Shown here in pieces: positions 13,353 to 26,000 of a DNA stretch of 64,000 bases. Origin of the DNA: Fasciolopsis buskii (lineage: Eukaryota > Platyhelminthes > Trematoda > Plagiorchiida > Fasciolidae); NCBI GenBank assembly GCA_008360955.1, contig LUCM01000101.1, forward strand, positions 343,075-407,074, in the 5' to 3' direction. The position numbers and the translations under genes are program-made. The notes beneath the pieces were generated by a model, which was given only the letters and a program-made list of their open reading frames with translations, was not told the origin of the DNA and did not search any database. Every line of letters begins with the position of its first letter. Position 1 is the stretch's first letter.

Positions 13353-13580
13353 GCTTTTTGCTCTGTAAATATCAGGACCAATGGATGTAAGGAGTGTATC
13401 GAAAAATCGATGCGCCATGTATTGGTTTTAATTGTGAATGATATAATGTTAATAACAATCAAATTGTAAAACTCGCCTTGAGAAAGACTACCCACGGTAG
13501 TCGAAACGTTGGCGCATTACATCTACCAACAACACTGTGTTATTAACATTATATTATTCACAATTAAAGCCTTTCGCTCT
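13353..13580 (+). mobile_element. Short Penelope-like insertion with foldback terminus and degraded TSD
   Basis: The element body is about 13365-13568. The left part, read on the minus strand, begins a frame MAHRFFDTLLTSIGPDIY. Next comes a left arm (about 13427-13456) whose inverted copy is at about 13539-13566. Between the arms is the PLE module TTGAGAAA + GACTACC-CAC-GGTAGTC (13486-13502) + GAAACG. The flanks GCTTTTTGCTCT (13353-13364) and GCCTTTCGCTCT (13569-13580) match at 10 of 12 positions, consistent with an aged target-site duplication. It shares its order with the 44.3 kb copy but its left arm is truncated. It is non-autonomous: no reverse transcriptase or GIY-YIG domain is present. 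Confidence 0.65.
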
Positions 13581-16500
13581 ATTCATTTAACATGTTGTAC
13601 TCTTTTAACTTCTTCATTAACTGGCGTCACACCCACGGTACTCTCTTCGCAACTTCCACGCAAAGGAGTGTTTCACAGGCGGACCATGAGTTGTTGGGAG
13701 TGATTCCGATCACCGCTAGTTCGGCTTTGACGCTACCTTTGGCTTTTTATATTCGATTTAACAAAACGGCCATGTTCTGGTTCGAGAAAAGGCTGGTGCG
13801 CCGTTTAACGTCCGATCCACCGAATAACAAATTTTACTCACTCCAATCCTCTGAGCAAAACATAGCCCGGAACTGCATCGAATTATCGAAAAAGAGTATT
13901 AGCTCATAAATTTGAACGATTCTATTTATCATAATGCACATGAAGGCAGAGCAACTGTACCTCCCACAGTGAGCCTTGTTCAGTATCCAGTCTGAAGTAA
14001 TCAATAATGAGACAAAACCTGTGCAAGGGGAGCAGACTGCCGACGCCAATAAATTGAAAATAATAACGTCACTGTTACAGTAGAAGCAAAGCGTTCTGCA
14101 CACTTGATAAATCAAGCCAAACAAATAAGTTCCTAAGCGTAAAAACCACAAACGAGACTGTAGAAACAAGACCGAACGTCTACGATCAATCCACATGAAA
14201 GGATTGGAGAAAGGAAAACGTGGCAAAAAAGATTAAGTTGAGTCAGTGCGTCCCCTTATCTCACACAAACGGTCTATAAAATTTCTTCGATAACAAAATC
14301 CAACGGTATAAAAAAAGACGACTTGCGTCCCACGGAAGTCAAATCATGAAAAAATCAACGTGAGCAAACATAAATTTTTTGAAAATGAATTTGATAACAC
14401 TAGAGGAGCAGATAGCAGCAAAAAGTGAAGCACTTTCAAATCTCACTGATTTTGCCTTTAGTGCTATGTGTAACAGCAGAAATGGTCAACCTCAACCGGA
14501 AACACAAAACTGTTACCTGATGAAATCTACCTCATATAATTTTATAACCACAGGCAGGCTGAATAAAATTGTTTTATTGTTGTTATCATTGTTTTGTTTT
14601 GTTTTCCAGCCGTTGTAATCCGAATGACTGCTACAAAGATGAGATAAAATCACACAGCTATGATGTGGAAATTTCAATCAAATTGCGAGCCAACTGATAT
14701 TTGGCGTTATTCGTGCCTTCTGTTAAGTTTAGAAAAGAAGTCGACGGATGCTTCCCTGTGCTGGACGGAGAACATCTGTTGGAAGGTTAAAAAGGCACTC
14801 TTACTTAACCCCTATTTTGTGCAGGATCAGTTCATGTCTCGTTTATGAGGATTACTTGAAATTACTTGTGTTTTATTACTGTCCGGGCAAAGTTGCATTG
14901 ACATTTTCTCGTGCATACTTGTGTCATTGACTGGGTCACGGTATTACCATCGGCTGGTTCGATTCCCGTCAACGCTAACAGTATTGCCAAGGGAAACATC
15001 TGGATCACAAAGCATTACTGTCCCATTTAGGAAGATAAATATATTAAACGAGTCAGTCTTTCAGCCTCGCTGAACACTTATCGGCAACGTAAAAGCATGA
15101 AAAGATTAGCAGATTCCGTTTCACGTCAGATTAGCAATCGTAGCAGGACCGCGAATTGTTCATTGAGAAGGACTTCCTCCGGGCAAAAATTCGACTCGGT
15201 TCTTCTTCAGGTTAGCTTACAAATGCTTTTATTTCCTGCTTACTTTAAGTGGCTAGCCTTGCACCAATTTTATCAGGTATAAAAAGAGCGAAAGATATCA
15301 CGTCAGCTTACCAATACTGTTAGCATTTTTGTGTGGAACTTATGATAGCAGTCTTTGTAAGCATGCATGCCTTGGAAATTCCTCAAAAGCATGTGAGAAG
15401 AGTCCGAGAGACGAATTCCTATGCTTTGTATTGTATTAACTGCATGACGCCAAACAATCTGTCGTGATGCTGAATCTAGGGGTAGGAAAATGTTGGCAGA
15501 TGCCAATGCTAACGTTTCACTTTGTGACCAGGCTTTGGATGACTGCACCAGCAGTTTGTTAGACAAAATAAAATAGAAGGACATGGGAAGTAAGCTGAAC
15601 ACGTCGGGCATAGGGTGAACTTGATGGAGGAGTTTTCCGCTTCAAATCTCTTACTGTCTACCAATTCCCCATAAACCTGCTTTTCAATGGATACTGTCAG
15701 ATTTCAAAGAAATTATGAATTTTTGCAATGACTATGGGGAGATAAAGGTGACTCTTTGTCAGTGACATCGCAATTCTCATTGTCAGTACCTGAAAAGCAT
15801 TGATATGACTTGATTGTGAAAGTTTCCCGATTCCTAACTAGTCCTCCACGTTTGCCCTACTCTGCTGAATTGCTACCAAACACGATACTCCCGTCTAAAG
15901 TCACAAGTGCTCAGACTTGTCTTTCCAAGCACCCGTCATCTGTTTTAATTGAACGTTCGATTGATACCGTCAATCCACGCGAATATTCACCTGTGCTGTT
16001 CGTGTCGATTGCATGAAGCATGGAAGAGGAGCATCGTCAGTTTTTGTGCGAACGGCTCAGCTAGAACGTGTGTTTTGACAATATCAGGACCAAACAATTA
16101 AATGAAATATCATTATACGTATTTGTTTGCTTTCTGTTGAAATCAAATTTCCAACAAATGCACAGTATTTCTGGCAGATGACCGTAAGCATACAAAAGCC
16201 GCCGATTGGGCAAATGGTCGGTGACTGAACGATCTGAGGATCCTTGGGCGACACAAGACCACGACCGGTCAGAGGACCAAAATTACCCACTGAATTTTAT
16301 CCCCGTTTTGTTAGCAGAAACATGCAACCCCTTTGCACCTCACATCGCTTGTCGCCTTTCTTCCAGTATGCTAAAAGAATGCATTTGAAAACCTCTACGT
16401 ATTTAGGCATACCGTTTAATTCGACCACTACATGAACGAAGGAGACTACACTGCCGGGAGGACGGTGCTTCTATTTTTACAAATGACTGCTCCAGGACTA

Positions 16501-16665
16501 ATTGACCATTCCGTTAAACTAGAATAACAGTTTGCGTGTATCAAAATCATTACTACCGCTTCTGAACAAGAATATATTTTTTGCACAATTCACTTCTTAT
16601 AAAAGAGGGGAACATTTTGAACTAACATCAAAGAAGTTAGTAATACATAACCGTAAAGTGATAAA
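13581..16665. other. No firm gene; weak frames and one tRNA-like trace
   Basis: An ATG frame at about 14382-14618 begins MNLITLEEQIAAKSEALSNL, which looks helical, but it has no clear donor. A string GGTTCGATTCC at about 14958 matches a tRNA B-box, preceded by only a poor A-box, and may be a decayed tRNA-derived repeat. The string ATATCAGGACCAA near 16080 equals a piece of the 13.4 kb element, but 13 bases alone do not support a copy. Confidence 0.4.
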
Positions 16666-16917
16666 ATGGTGATTGGATGGCGTTCGCATTCCGTCCTAAA
16701 CGAACTGTTAAAATCTTTCCTAGTATATCGAGAAGAAATTCACACAGTATCTGCAATCCACGCAGGTAGTGACGGAACTTCTATTATTTTACTCTCGATC
16801 TTGCCGAAAAACAGTTTGCGAAATGAAATGCGCAAATTAGTATCGCAGCTGCATCATATACCTGTTCTCTTTGTGTACATCGTTGTCACCTTGACTAATG
16901 AGAATTCGCACTTGTAG
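16666..16917 (+). CDS. Small open frame with good start context, unknown product
   Basis: An 83-codon frame starts at ATG with A at -3 and G at +4 (AAAATGG), a strong eukaryotic initiation context. The protein has a charged, helical N-terminal two-thirds (HSVLNELLKSFLVYREEIHT, then SLRNEMRKLVSQ). A short hydrophobic segment near the C-terminus (IPVLFVYIVVTL, residues about 65-76) could be a single membrane anchor. Codon third positions are mixed. No family is recognised, and no polyadenylation signal or splice partner was identified. It could be a short single-exon gene, a first exon that reads past its donor, or chance. Confidence 0.25.
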   Translation: MVIGWRSHSVLNELLKSFLVYREEIHTVSAIHAGSDGTSIILLSILPKNSLRNEMRKLVSQLHHIPVLFVYIVVTLTNENSHL

Positions 16918-19900
16918 GTCTTCAAGTGTGGAATTATTTGCACAAATTAATCATCTGTCCTGGACGCGTCGAACCAGGAACTAGGTGTCCAACATCTATT
17001 TTCCATTTCACCAATCTCCAATCCGCGTAACAGTTCAAATGTAAACACTTATTCTGAACAAATCTCAAGTGTCCAAATAGTTCCCGTGGAAGCTATGGCG
17101 ATTCAGAACTGGGCGACATTGCTAAACATCACAACTGCTGGTCAAACGAAATTGCTTTTTTGTCACACAGATTCATAGGGATAGCTAATGGTGGCCAGAC
17201 AAAGTTGATTGATTTCTTCTGGGTACCAACATCACCTGAGAGAAGTTTAGTTTCTTAAAGTCAGCTATTTGTTGATATGACATTTCCATATCAAGGTAGT
17301 GCATCCGGTGCTTGTTATAATATGATTAATGCATCTTTTCAGGCAACGAAAAGCTTTTCCAAAAATTTAAGTAAGACAATTTTAGATATGCATTTTAGAG
17401 GAAATCACAAGGACAAAGGTAAGTCATCAGTCACACTGAATGAGTGGTTAGTGATTTGTTGGAGGCAGCCGTCCTGAATGATAAAATTCGACCAAGCAAG
17501 ACCACTCAATCAAATGTGGAACAACACGAGACATGAGTCAGTTATAGTCTATCTGATTAGGACTGATAGAAGGTACAGATCGCGAGATCCAAACATTCGT
17601 CTTAATTTTCTCAATCGCGCAAGTGAATTCATGTCAACTCATGTTCAAAGGAGACCAGGGGCAACACAATGAAAAACGAACAACGCAGACAAACTCAGAA
17701 AAATGGTTGGCGGAAGCTGGCTGGCGAACGCCATGGAAGGCACATTGCGGATCAACAGTTTTTGCGCACATAGAGGTGGCTTCCCTCTGTCGATCGATAA
17801 AGCTTCACAAAAGGCCAACAGCCTCGGATTGTTGTTCCGTAGAATCACTTGGAATGCTTGGTTGAGATCATTTTGGTGACCGAAAATCATAAGATGACAA
17901 GGCCGGGTTCCTCGTGCTGACTTTCTGTTCGGGCGAAGGATGAGACACTGGCTTCACTAACTATTTCGGCACATGCCCTCCAATCCGTTGAACGAGGTAC
18001 CCATCGTGAGTTTCTCTAGGCTCTTCGTTTTTCATTGTATTACTCCCCGTCTCTTTCGAACTTGAATTAACACGTTCTATGTACACGATTGAGAAGAATA
18101 AAAGAAATGCATGTAGCTCACAATCTATGCCTTTTGTCCGTCCTAGTCAAATTAATCAAAGGGACTAAATGCTTCAAAATTCTCATTTATAATCGATTTT
18201 TACCAGTATTCGAGACATAAATTATCATTCAGGTCCACAAATTTGCGCATCCTAATAGTTTCTAGTGGTAGTCGAAAAGGCATAGTCTTACTACAATATA
18301 TCATTCGGATCTCGATGCTTCGCGACCACCGCACGGCTCATTTGGGAAGCTCTGCTAATGTAGAGAATATGTGATTTGGGTGGTCCTCGTAGTTCGTATG
18401 CTTCTTAACCATGAAACAAAGTCTTTCTTCTTCTCTAACATTCCTATTGTGAACGTCTAAGGAAGACACACGAAATAAGAATTAGAAAAACTGCGAGCAC
18501 AGGTAATAATTCTCTTGTGTATTCATTGTGGTTAATTTTGAAGCTTTCGAAAGAGATATCGCCCATATCGAATGCGCATTGGCGTCGTATGCCGCAGATA
18601 TCCAGAAGCATCTATCAGCAGAATAGCATGAGTTTGGGTACTGACCGCACTGTCTGCAGGTCCGATAATTGTTTTAACGAACAAAAAAGCTGGTGAAATA
18701 TCTCTGGCTTCCTATGGAATTTGCATCACATTTGTGTTGCGAGTTATTGCGTGCTTGCTCGATGATGCGGGTAAATAAAGTCAGCTGCATCACCAAACAG
18801 CTGACCATGTCCTGTTATGATCAGTTCACAGAAATTAGTTTTGCTTTTTATGAAAATGTCTGATATGGAGAGGCAAGCCGGATTCATAGATGTTGCGGAT
18901 TTCCCCTTTGGAGGCAATACCTGAATAAGCTTTCCGAGAGGGGAACCACAAACACAGAAATCCTAAAAGCCCAACTTCCGACTTATCAGTGTCAAGGTGC
19001 CAACCTATGTATGGAACTAACGATGGACCTTACTCTGAAATCTTGTTTCTCTGGCATCAAAAGATGTACCCTAATCGAAATTCTTCATTGCCTTTGGGAT
19101 TAGTGTGCAAAATGTTTTTCCGAACTTCAATATGTTTTTATTGATACGTACAAACCAAAGTGATGCTTGTCCGGATCAAGGAAGTCCGCGTTTTATCAGC
19201 TGGTGATCAATCAAACAATTTCTATTATTTATATGATGGTCGACCAATAATGGTGAGGAGTGCATGCAATGTGATTTTGGTGCTTGATTGCCGGTGACTC
19301 CCGTGATGATCGTTAGTAATTCGGTAGGAGTAGCCACTACCTCGAGGTTCGTGCTATCGTATTGGTTGAACATATTTTCCTCTTCTGCATCGGATTAAGC
19401 AGAAAATCTTGTCAATCCATTCAGTAGAAGCGGTCCTAATAGTGGATCCTAGGGCTCGGCTATGGTAAACTTGGTTTTAGTCGAATGGCGAGCAATTTAT
19501 CGTGACCACATGAAGCATATTCCATGAAAGCTAGGTCACCCTCGAAAGCCAAGGAGCTGGAAGATTCCTCAAGGGCGCAACTGTCTACACAATCAGTCAT
19601 TTGGAGTGTTTACTATGACACTATCAATCACCGGAGCCAGTTCAGTTACGCCAACAAGAACGTAGCAATTTATTAAATAAAAGCACCGGACACAGGCCAC
19701 TTAAAATTCATAAAACTCCGAATTTTCAAGGGATACAAATGCTTTACTCTTCTGCCTCTCTTTGGTAACGAAATGTCTAATCCCCATTCCCACGAACTCT
19801 CCCTGTGATTTCTTACTCAAATTTTCTGTTGCTTTTCAAACGTTTCTCCAAATGAATATGGAATCGCACACCCCGCAGTAGGTACGTGACAATTTGGCGC

Positions 19901-20200
19901 AGAGTGTATAAGTGAACCGATGTTCCCGTCACCTTGTTAAACTTTTTGGTTGAAAAGTCCTGTTTCTAAGTTTGTTTTTACTGAAATGAAAGAATGCTTC
20001 GGTAAGGTGTCAACTGTTAGGAGATAGCAAGAAAATATTTGCTGCAATTCTGCAAGCCAGTGCAAAGTGTTTGGGTTGATAACTCAACACCAACCGAACG
20101 AAAATCATTTAGATGACTGGGGTCTGCTACCAATATAGTCAGTTATTATCTTTCACAATAATTATTAGTGCATTTAGTTTGGGGTACGAACCATAAACGT
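16918..20200. other. No supported gene
   Basis: Only short overlapping frames on both strands. No repeats or RNA signatures were noticed. Confidence 0.45.
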
Positions 20201-20327
20201 CGGATTACTTATCCGGATCAAACGACGTAAGGAGTGTATCGAAAAATCGATGCGCCATGTATTGGTTTTTATTGTGAATGATATTAATAACACAGCGTTG
20301 TTGGTAGATGTAGTGCGGATTACTTAT
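20201..20327 (-). mobile_element. Very short Penelope-like insertion with exact 12-bp TSD
   Basis: CGGATTACTTAT occurs at 20201-20212 and again, exactly, at 20316-20327. The 103 bases between (20213-20315) match the left part of the 44.2 kb copy. On the minus strand they run from a truncated pLTR-like terminus (CACTACATCTACCAACAACG) to a frame start MAHRFFDTLLTSF that stops after about 14 codons at the duplication. Both ends are truncated relative to the sister copies: there is no hairpin module and no inverted arm. The exact duplication and near-identity to the 44 kb copy suggest a fairly recent insertion of a fragment. Confidence 0.75.
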
Positions 20328-21190
20328 TTTTATCTATTTTTAAACACGCAAAGAAAATTCTTCTCATAAAGTACGCCAAGTTTTACCGTTCATTTCTCCC
20401 GATTATCCTTGCCTACACTTTCCGTTAAATATTCAGCTTATCTTGCGGGTACTGCAATAATTATTATTAGTATTAGTGCTAATAAAACTGCTACTGTTAC
20501 TACAACCAGCAATATTGTCCTTGGAAATCCTTAGAGATTTTTGGGAGCACAACAGTGAACAAATGCTATTGTTTTGGGGACGTTACTAGAAGACCGGAAA
20601 CGGGTATTAATCAATTAACAGTAGATGAAAGCCACACCACAAACCGTAACCTTGGCACTTTGCAGCCTGTAGGCCGCCATCCTATTGATCGCACCCGTAT
20701 TGCTGTGAACTGGCTCAAGCAGATTTTTCTGCTCGTATTTTCCGTTCGATTGAAAATTACTATCCCCGTGCATAGCACAAAGGCAAACTGGATTATATTC
20801 ATGATAAAAGGTCTTACTGGTTAGCGAACAAATTACTCTGATATCTACGTATTAGAAAACCAGTCAGATGACGGTTAGCCTGGCAGCTTGATGTCCGGTG
20901 CATGTTCGCTTCACTGAAGGCAAGGCGGACAGCTAACTATTCAGTCGGAATAGAACTAGGATACTTTCAAGTTTCGCAAAATCCACTTGAATTTTAAAGT
21001 CGCATTATCATCTGCTTCAGACACCGATTTCAAGGCTTTGGAAGTTAACGCAACGAACGGTCTACGAACTCGATCGGAACAAGATACACATTTGAATTAG
21101 TATTCCTCTTCAAACGAGTTCAAGTTCTGAATTTTTGAGAATTCCTTTTTGTCACCCGAAAACAACCCTCAGCTGACTGTTAAGAAACTA
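20328..21190. other. No supported gene
   Basis: One plus-strand frame at 20555-20824 (about 89 codons) is open, but a minus-strand frame overlaps most of it and no splice or start signal favours either. Confidence 0.4.
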
Positions 21191-21325
21191 TGGAAGCACT
21201 GTACAGGTATTTTATTCACAGCCCCGAAATGGTACACTAACCCGGGGCGAACAATTTTGAGTCAAGCGCCTTAGCCATTATGCTACCGCGAAGGCATTCA
21301 ACATTTTGTTGAACTTCACCATATG
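21191..21325 (-). mobile_element. tRNA-derived SINE fragment, hammerhead deleted
   Basis: On the minus strand this is a diverged copy of the tRNA-like head of the 30-31 kb SINE: A-box CCATTATGCTA (as plus strand, 21275-21285), then the region equivalent to TCGTCCCGGGTT, then CCTGTACAGTGCTTCC. The last string matches the bases at and after the predicted hammerhead cleavage site of the 31.2 kb copy. The bases between, which would carry CUGAUGA and stem II, are missing or unrecognisable. It is therefore a ribozyme-minus relic of the same family. Confidence 0.7.
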
Positions 21326-22583
21326 AAGATATTGAAACTATCCATCAATGAAGTGCATGGTCAAAATGCCCAAATTTAATAACCAACTTACAGCCTTTCA
21401 GGCACAAGAAATGTTTTTTTTCTACCTGGACTAAGCATAAGCTTGGAACAGCTTCAAAATCATGCAGGATATTCGAATCTCACGGAGGTCTGTTGCTAAT
21501 TCAAATGAATAAACTTAACCTCCACTAAAAAAAGAAAAAAACAATCAGCAACATGATATTCCAGTTGGCAACCATTTTCGCCACTTACTTTACCGTTTCA
21601 CTACTCAGCAAATGATAACATCAACAATGAACCATTTTGTTGTCGATGCTCTTTTTAAGATTTGTGACTATTTCCAGCTGCGATTTGCTAGGGATAATTG
21701 TGACAATTTCTCCGCTGAATGCTGGAAATATTGCTCCAGCCTCTACAAGTCTTCCCGAAATGTCTTCAAAGTGCCCTGTCTACCGCCTAGGCTAAATTAT
21801 TTTGGATTATTTAAACCGATTCAGATTGCATGTGTGGTGCGTTACTGATCGAATATGTGAAACTCTTTATCAGAATAGTTAATTGCGCGCGGGGACAATA
21901 GCAGTCAGGCGATCAATCTAATGCATTTCGACATATGGTGGTCTTAACGAAATGCTACATCTTCAGCCCGGTACAATCTTCTGCTTCAATTGCACCCATA
22001 AATTTGTCTGCAGAAATAAGTTATCGGAATTTCCAGCCCCACTGCGAGGAATGGATGAGTTGATATTTCAAAATTTTCATCGTTTCACGAGTTTAGAGTC
22101 TCCTGAAGTATTTCAACCATGGATATTTTATCGGTCTGCATGAAGTCGACGTGGCCGTGCTTATTGGGAAATTTAGTGAGCTGGATAGCAAACTAACGCC
22201 CATGGATTTACAAACAACCAGAGGGCAATTGGTTACTTGACTTTCTAGGTGAACCTTAACGCTAGCGGGAAATGGAATCGCACATGCAAATGCTTCTAAT
22301 AGATAGCTTCTGCTCCGTAATTGGTTACTCGGAAGCAGTTCCATTAGAATGGTCAACAATCCTTGGTGTGTAATAAAATTTCAAACCACTGGCAGTAGTC
22401 TTTCTAGGACAGTATGAAGTTAAGGGTTATATTTTTTGCTGACACATTGATTCTGGGTTTTTGGTAAAAGCTGGTTCATTAGCTTATCGGGTTGAAGTAC
22501 AGTGTGATTTCAGTTTTACACAATTCAGGTAGAAATTAGTGAAAAGTTTTTTCCAAAGAGTGCTGTTTTCTTGTGCTGCTTAG
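21326..22583. other. No supported gene
   Basis: Short A-rich runs occur (about 21527-21542). Open frames at 21612-21848 and 21952-22143 are not supported by splice signals. Confidence 0.4.
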
Positions 22584-22735
22584 TAGTCATTATCTCAATG
22601 GGATTTCACGCTTTAATAGTCCGTGATGTTGCATCATTCGGTGCATTACAAACACCTGCAGATTTTGGGAATATTACCGTAGTACTGATCAACCTAGTGC
22701 CTCACGTCTTTGCTTTACAACTACAGAGTAGTGTA
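22584..22735 (+). CDS. Candidate internal exon, unknown product
   Basis: The acceptor is TTTTCTTGTGCTGCTTAG (AG at 22582-22583) and the donor is GTA|GTAAGA at 22736, a good GTRAG-type site. The frame between them stays open for about 50 codons, including SFGALQTPADFGNITVVLIN followed by a hydrophobic LVPHVFALQLQ. It starts mid-codon and ends on a codon boundary. The leucine/valine-rich character would fit an alpha-helical repeat protein or membrane-proximal segment, but I do not recognise a family. This is one of only two candidates here with both splice sites plausible. Confidence 0.3.
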
Positions 22736-23023
22736 GTAAGACGGAATTTTTTCGACCAAAACATCTCTGTCCATCATGTTTGAACTGACGATGCTGATGG
22801 CACGAGGTAAAATTGGGCTCTGTAGAAATAACAGCTCGATCAAAACTGTACTACTTTGCACGTAATACAGGGACGAACCCGGAAGATTATCTCATTGCAG
22901 AAGGGACGAAGTTTAGGAACACAATTTTGGTCATTTGAAGTTAATAAGGGTCCTTGGGATTGATAGAAACTCAACTAAACAGTTTGCCTTATAAAGCTCG
23001 ATTGAAGTACAAAAGGATCAAGC

Positions 23024-23085
23024 AATGGTCTAGTGGTCACTGTCGTGGTGTCTCGTCCTGAAGGTATCCGGTCAGAATCATCCTC
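23024..23085 (+). repeat. tRNA-derived fossil (SINE head or tRNA pseudogene)
   Basis: TGGTCTAGTGG (23026-23036) is a perfect A-box by the TRGYNNANNGG pattern. A degraded B-box, GGTCAGAATC, begins at 23070, giving a 33-base gap typical of tRNAs. The B-box has lost the TTCGA core, so a working tRNA is unlikely. It does not share sequence with the 30-31 kb SINE outside the promoter boxes, so it belongs to another tRNA-derived lineage. Confidence 0.5.
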
Positions 23086-23090
23086 ACTTG

Positions 23091-26000
23091 ACAGCCTTCT
23101 ACTGGCCTCGACTGTGTCTTCCTAAAAACGATGTACAGTGTGATTTCAATTACAGAGAAAGTAAGCATTTTAGCTACAACCAACACAAATTTTCAGGTAA
23201 AAAGTTGTTTTTGGGGAACATGCAGAATCAAACAGTCAAAGAGTATTTTTGGTCGATCTTTGTACAGCCAGAATAAAATTTAAGCCTGAGAGTAAAACAG
23301 AAACCATAACACCGTTACGGTTTGACTTAACTTCATTTCTTTGTTGCCCGTTGCTAAACAAATGCAGCTTGGGGAACTTGCCTTATTGTCTTTCCATACC
23401 TGAAAATTACGTTTTCCCTAACCAACCATGCGCCATCCGATTGCCCAACGTTTCCTGAATTGTCAACTTTACAATCAACAATGACAGCTTCCGGACCGCA
23501 CACAGCACATGTGATTCTGTCAGACGTCAACTTGTAACGACTGTAAATCGACAATAGTGTGAGCATAGTTCACAGGCTGGACAAATGAATTCCGATTTCA
23601 TGACAGCTAATCGCATTCCGTAGTCCCACTGACAAATTGGTCGATAGAAAGCACTATTCAGGATATTGTTTTCCTTTCCGGCTTTAGTCTTAATGGAACA
23701 AAATAGATCAGTGTTTCATCAGTCCATTGCTGAGCCAAGCAGTTAGCCAAACTAGTAGGTAAAAGGCCCTGTATGTCAAAGCGAATAAAAATTAATGAAA
23801 AGTCAAATAACGCAGTCACTGTCACTCGTAATCAGGTGTGGATGTCTGAGGAAGAATTTCCAAACATTATGAATATAATACATGTAGGCATTGACTTTCG
23901 GAGTTCATTTTTGTTTGTCCAGAAGATAATGCCAGAATTATACTAAAATGTTTGCGATGTGTTATCTAGAGTAATAGGATGAAGCACTCTGGATTTAGCA
24001 TCTGCTCCTATTTTATCCTCTCAAAGACATTACAATCCTCCCCCGCTAACTTCATATCACCACGATTTAGAATTGAATTGCCTGCGTGTTTGTCTATCTA
24101 TTCTACTCTAAATGATGCATGCATATTCCATCACATGAAAACGGTAGATCTTCAAGTGACTCAAAAACCGACGCATGCTCTAAGATACTAAGTGCAGTGA
24201 TCGAAGTGATTTTGAAGATAGCAGTTTTTCTTTCTACTGGTGAGAGCCACAGGTGGTCGAAAGGTCACCTAGTCAAATTTGGATCTAGTGACACCGGGAT
24301 CAAATCATTTCCCGCTGACTAGAATATCTGTTTGAGTTCATTTTCCTACAGGTGACTGCGAGTTAATCATATCAAAAGTAAGCCAAATCCGTTGGTTGGA
24401 TGGGTCGACGATCTATTGAGTAAACCATTTGTGAGCTATGATGATATCCAGATTGAAGAGTAGCTAAATAAGAAGTTGGAACCAGCATAATTCTATTTCG
24501 TCAGCTTTTAAACTCTTCGATTGTCATCATTCAACAATTCTTCTATCGTTCGGTTCCCAAAGAAAAATAATCGTCAACAAAAAGAGCTGGTGTATTCAAA
24601 TTAAGTCAGAAGCCTGCACCTGATATAACATGAGAGGGAAAATGTAAACATATGCTGTGGTTATTGAGTGTCCGGAGTAATGGACGAACTTTACTGATCG
24701 AATTTTACAACGGACTGCAGGTGGCCAATGGTTGGCGGACTGGTATGGAGGGTGACAGATATGTCGTCATTCATTGGTGAATATAAAAAGTCAAGTATAA
24801 TGAAACGACTGATTCCTGGGTCCATACGCAAGGACTGCATTGCATAGTGACATGTGCGGGGCTGTCTTTTGTTAATGTAGACAAAGTCTGTGGGCAGATT
24901 GTTGTTGATTGACATTTTGTCAAGGAAGTCTACCTTGATTCGTATAAGTCACCTCTCGATTGGACCCACTTTGACTATGACGTTCACATCCATTTGAAAT
25001 TAAAATTGGTTACATCAAGTGTGTATTCGTGGCGGAAATCATGATACGCGGGGAAAACAGGGCAGAGTGAAAAAGAATCGTTGGATTGGAACTAAACTCG
25101 TTCCTGTTCATTTAGCCCACAAATCAGAATCATACATTTTTACTGCTTTACACATTTCGGATGTTAGTTCGCCACGCACCAGCCTTATTTCTAACAGTCC
25201 GTAACTTTGATATTTTCATGTTGTTCTTGGTTAATCTTTACATACTCCTCTTGGAATGCTTTTAGAGTCGGCATATAATTTGCGCATTAGTGTCACGCGG
25301 AAATGTGCACATTTTTGGAAGCAATAGGTTTTGTAATAAACGGCATACTATCAAAATTCTTCTAGTCATATAAAGCATTTGTAAAATTAAGGACCGTGTG
25401 ACTACAAACAAGTGAACTTATTCTAACCCGAAGTTGATGTTTTCAGCCAAATTAAATCAATTCGTTCAACACCACCTAGAACTGTTTATCGCATTCGCCC
25501 ATCCGTTGGTTTTGATTAACGTGCATCGTGTGCCTCAAGCAAGCACAATTATTCACACTCAACATTGTCAAAAGGGACTGGCCTAATCTAGCACAAGCAG
25601 TACTGTCTTATCTCGAACTATCGCCGCGGTTAATATGAAGAAACGAGGCGCTATGGAGTGTCTTATTTCACCTTTTGTTCGACTTATCTATCCCGTGGTC
25701 TAAATGGTGTAACCAATAGAGGGCCGAAATTTTGTGAAGCAGTCGGACGTTTGGAAGCAGTTTTGAGCATAAAATAACCTCACTTAGTATATTCGTTCCA
25801 TAAAGATTTTGCCATACAACCGCGTAGGTACAAACTCATGATCCGATGGTCTCCAAGTTGCCCACTGAACGTTCTCACAGCAGCTATACAGAATTAGCTA
25901 TTGCTTTGTTGGGCTGTATGTTGATGGTGAAGAATTTTTCCAGGAACTGCAAACGCAGGACAAAACTTCTCACAACTCATCGGAGTTAATGTGTTGTGAT

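Noticed and set aside
13509..13909. Frames starting MAHYIYQQHC and the overlapping 105-codon frame
   Set aside because: The start lies inside the Penelope-like terminus; the frame runs off the element into unrelated DNA.
14935..14980. Possible tRNA gene (GGTTCGATTCC)
   Set aside because: No acceptable A-box and no acceptor stem.
16079..16096. ATATCAGGACCAA match to the 13.4 kb element
   Set aside because: Thirteen bases without the neighbouring element sequence is too little in AT-rich DNA.
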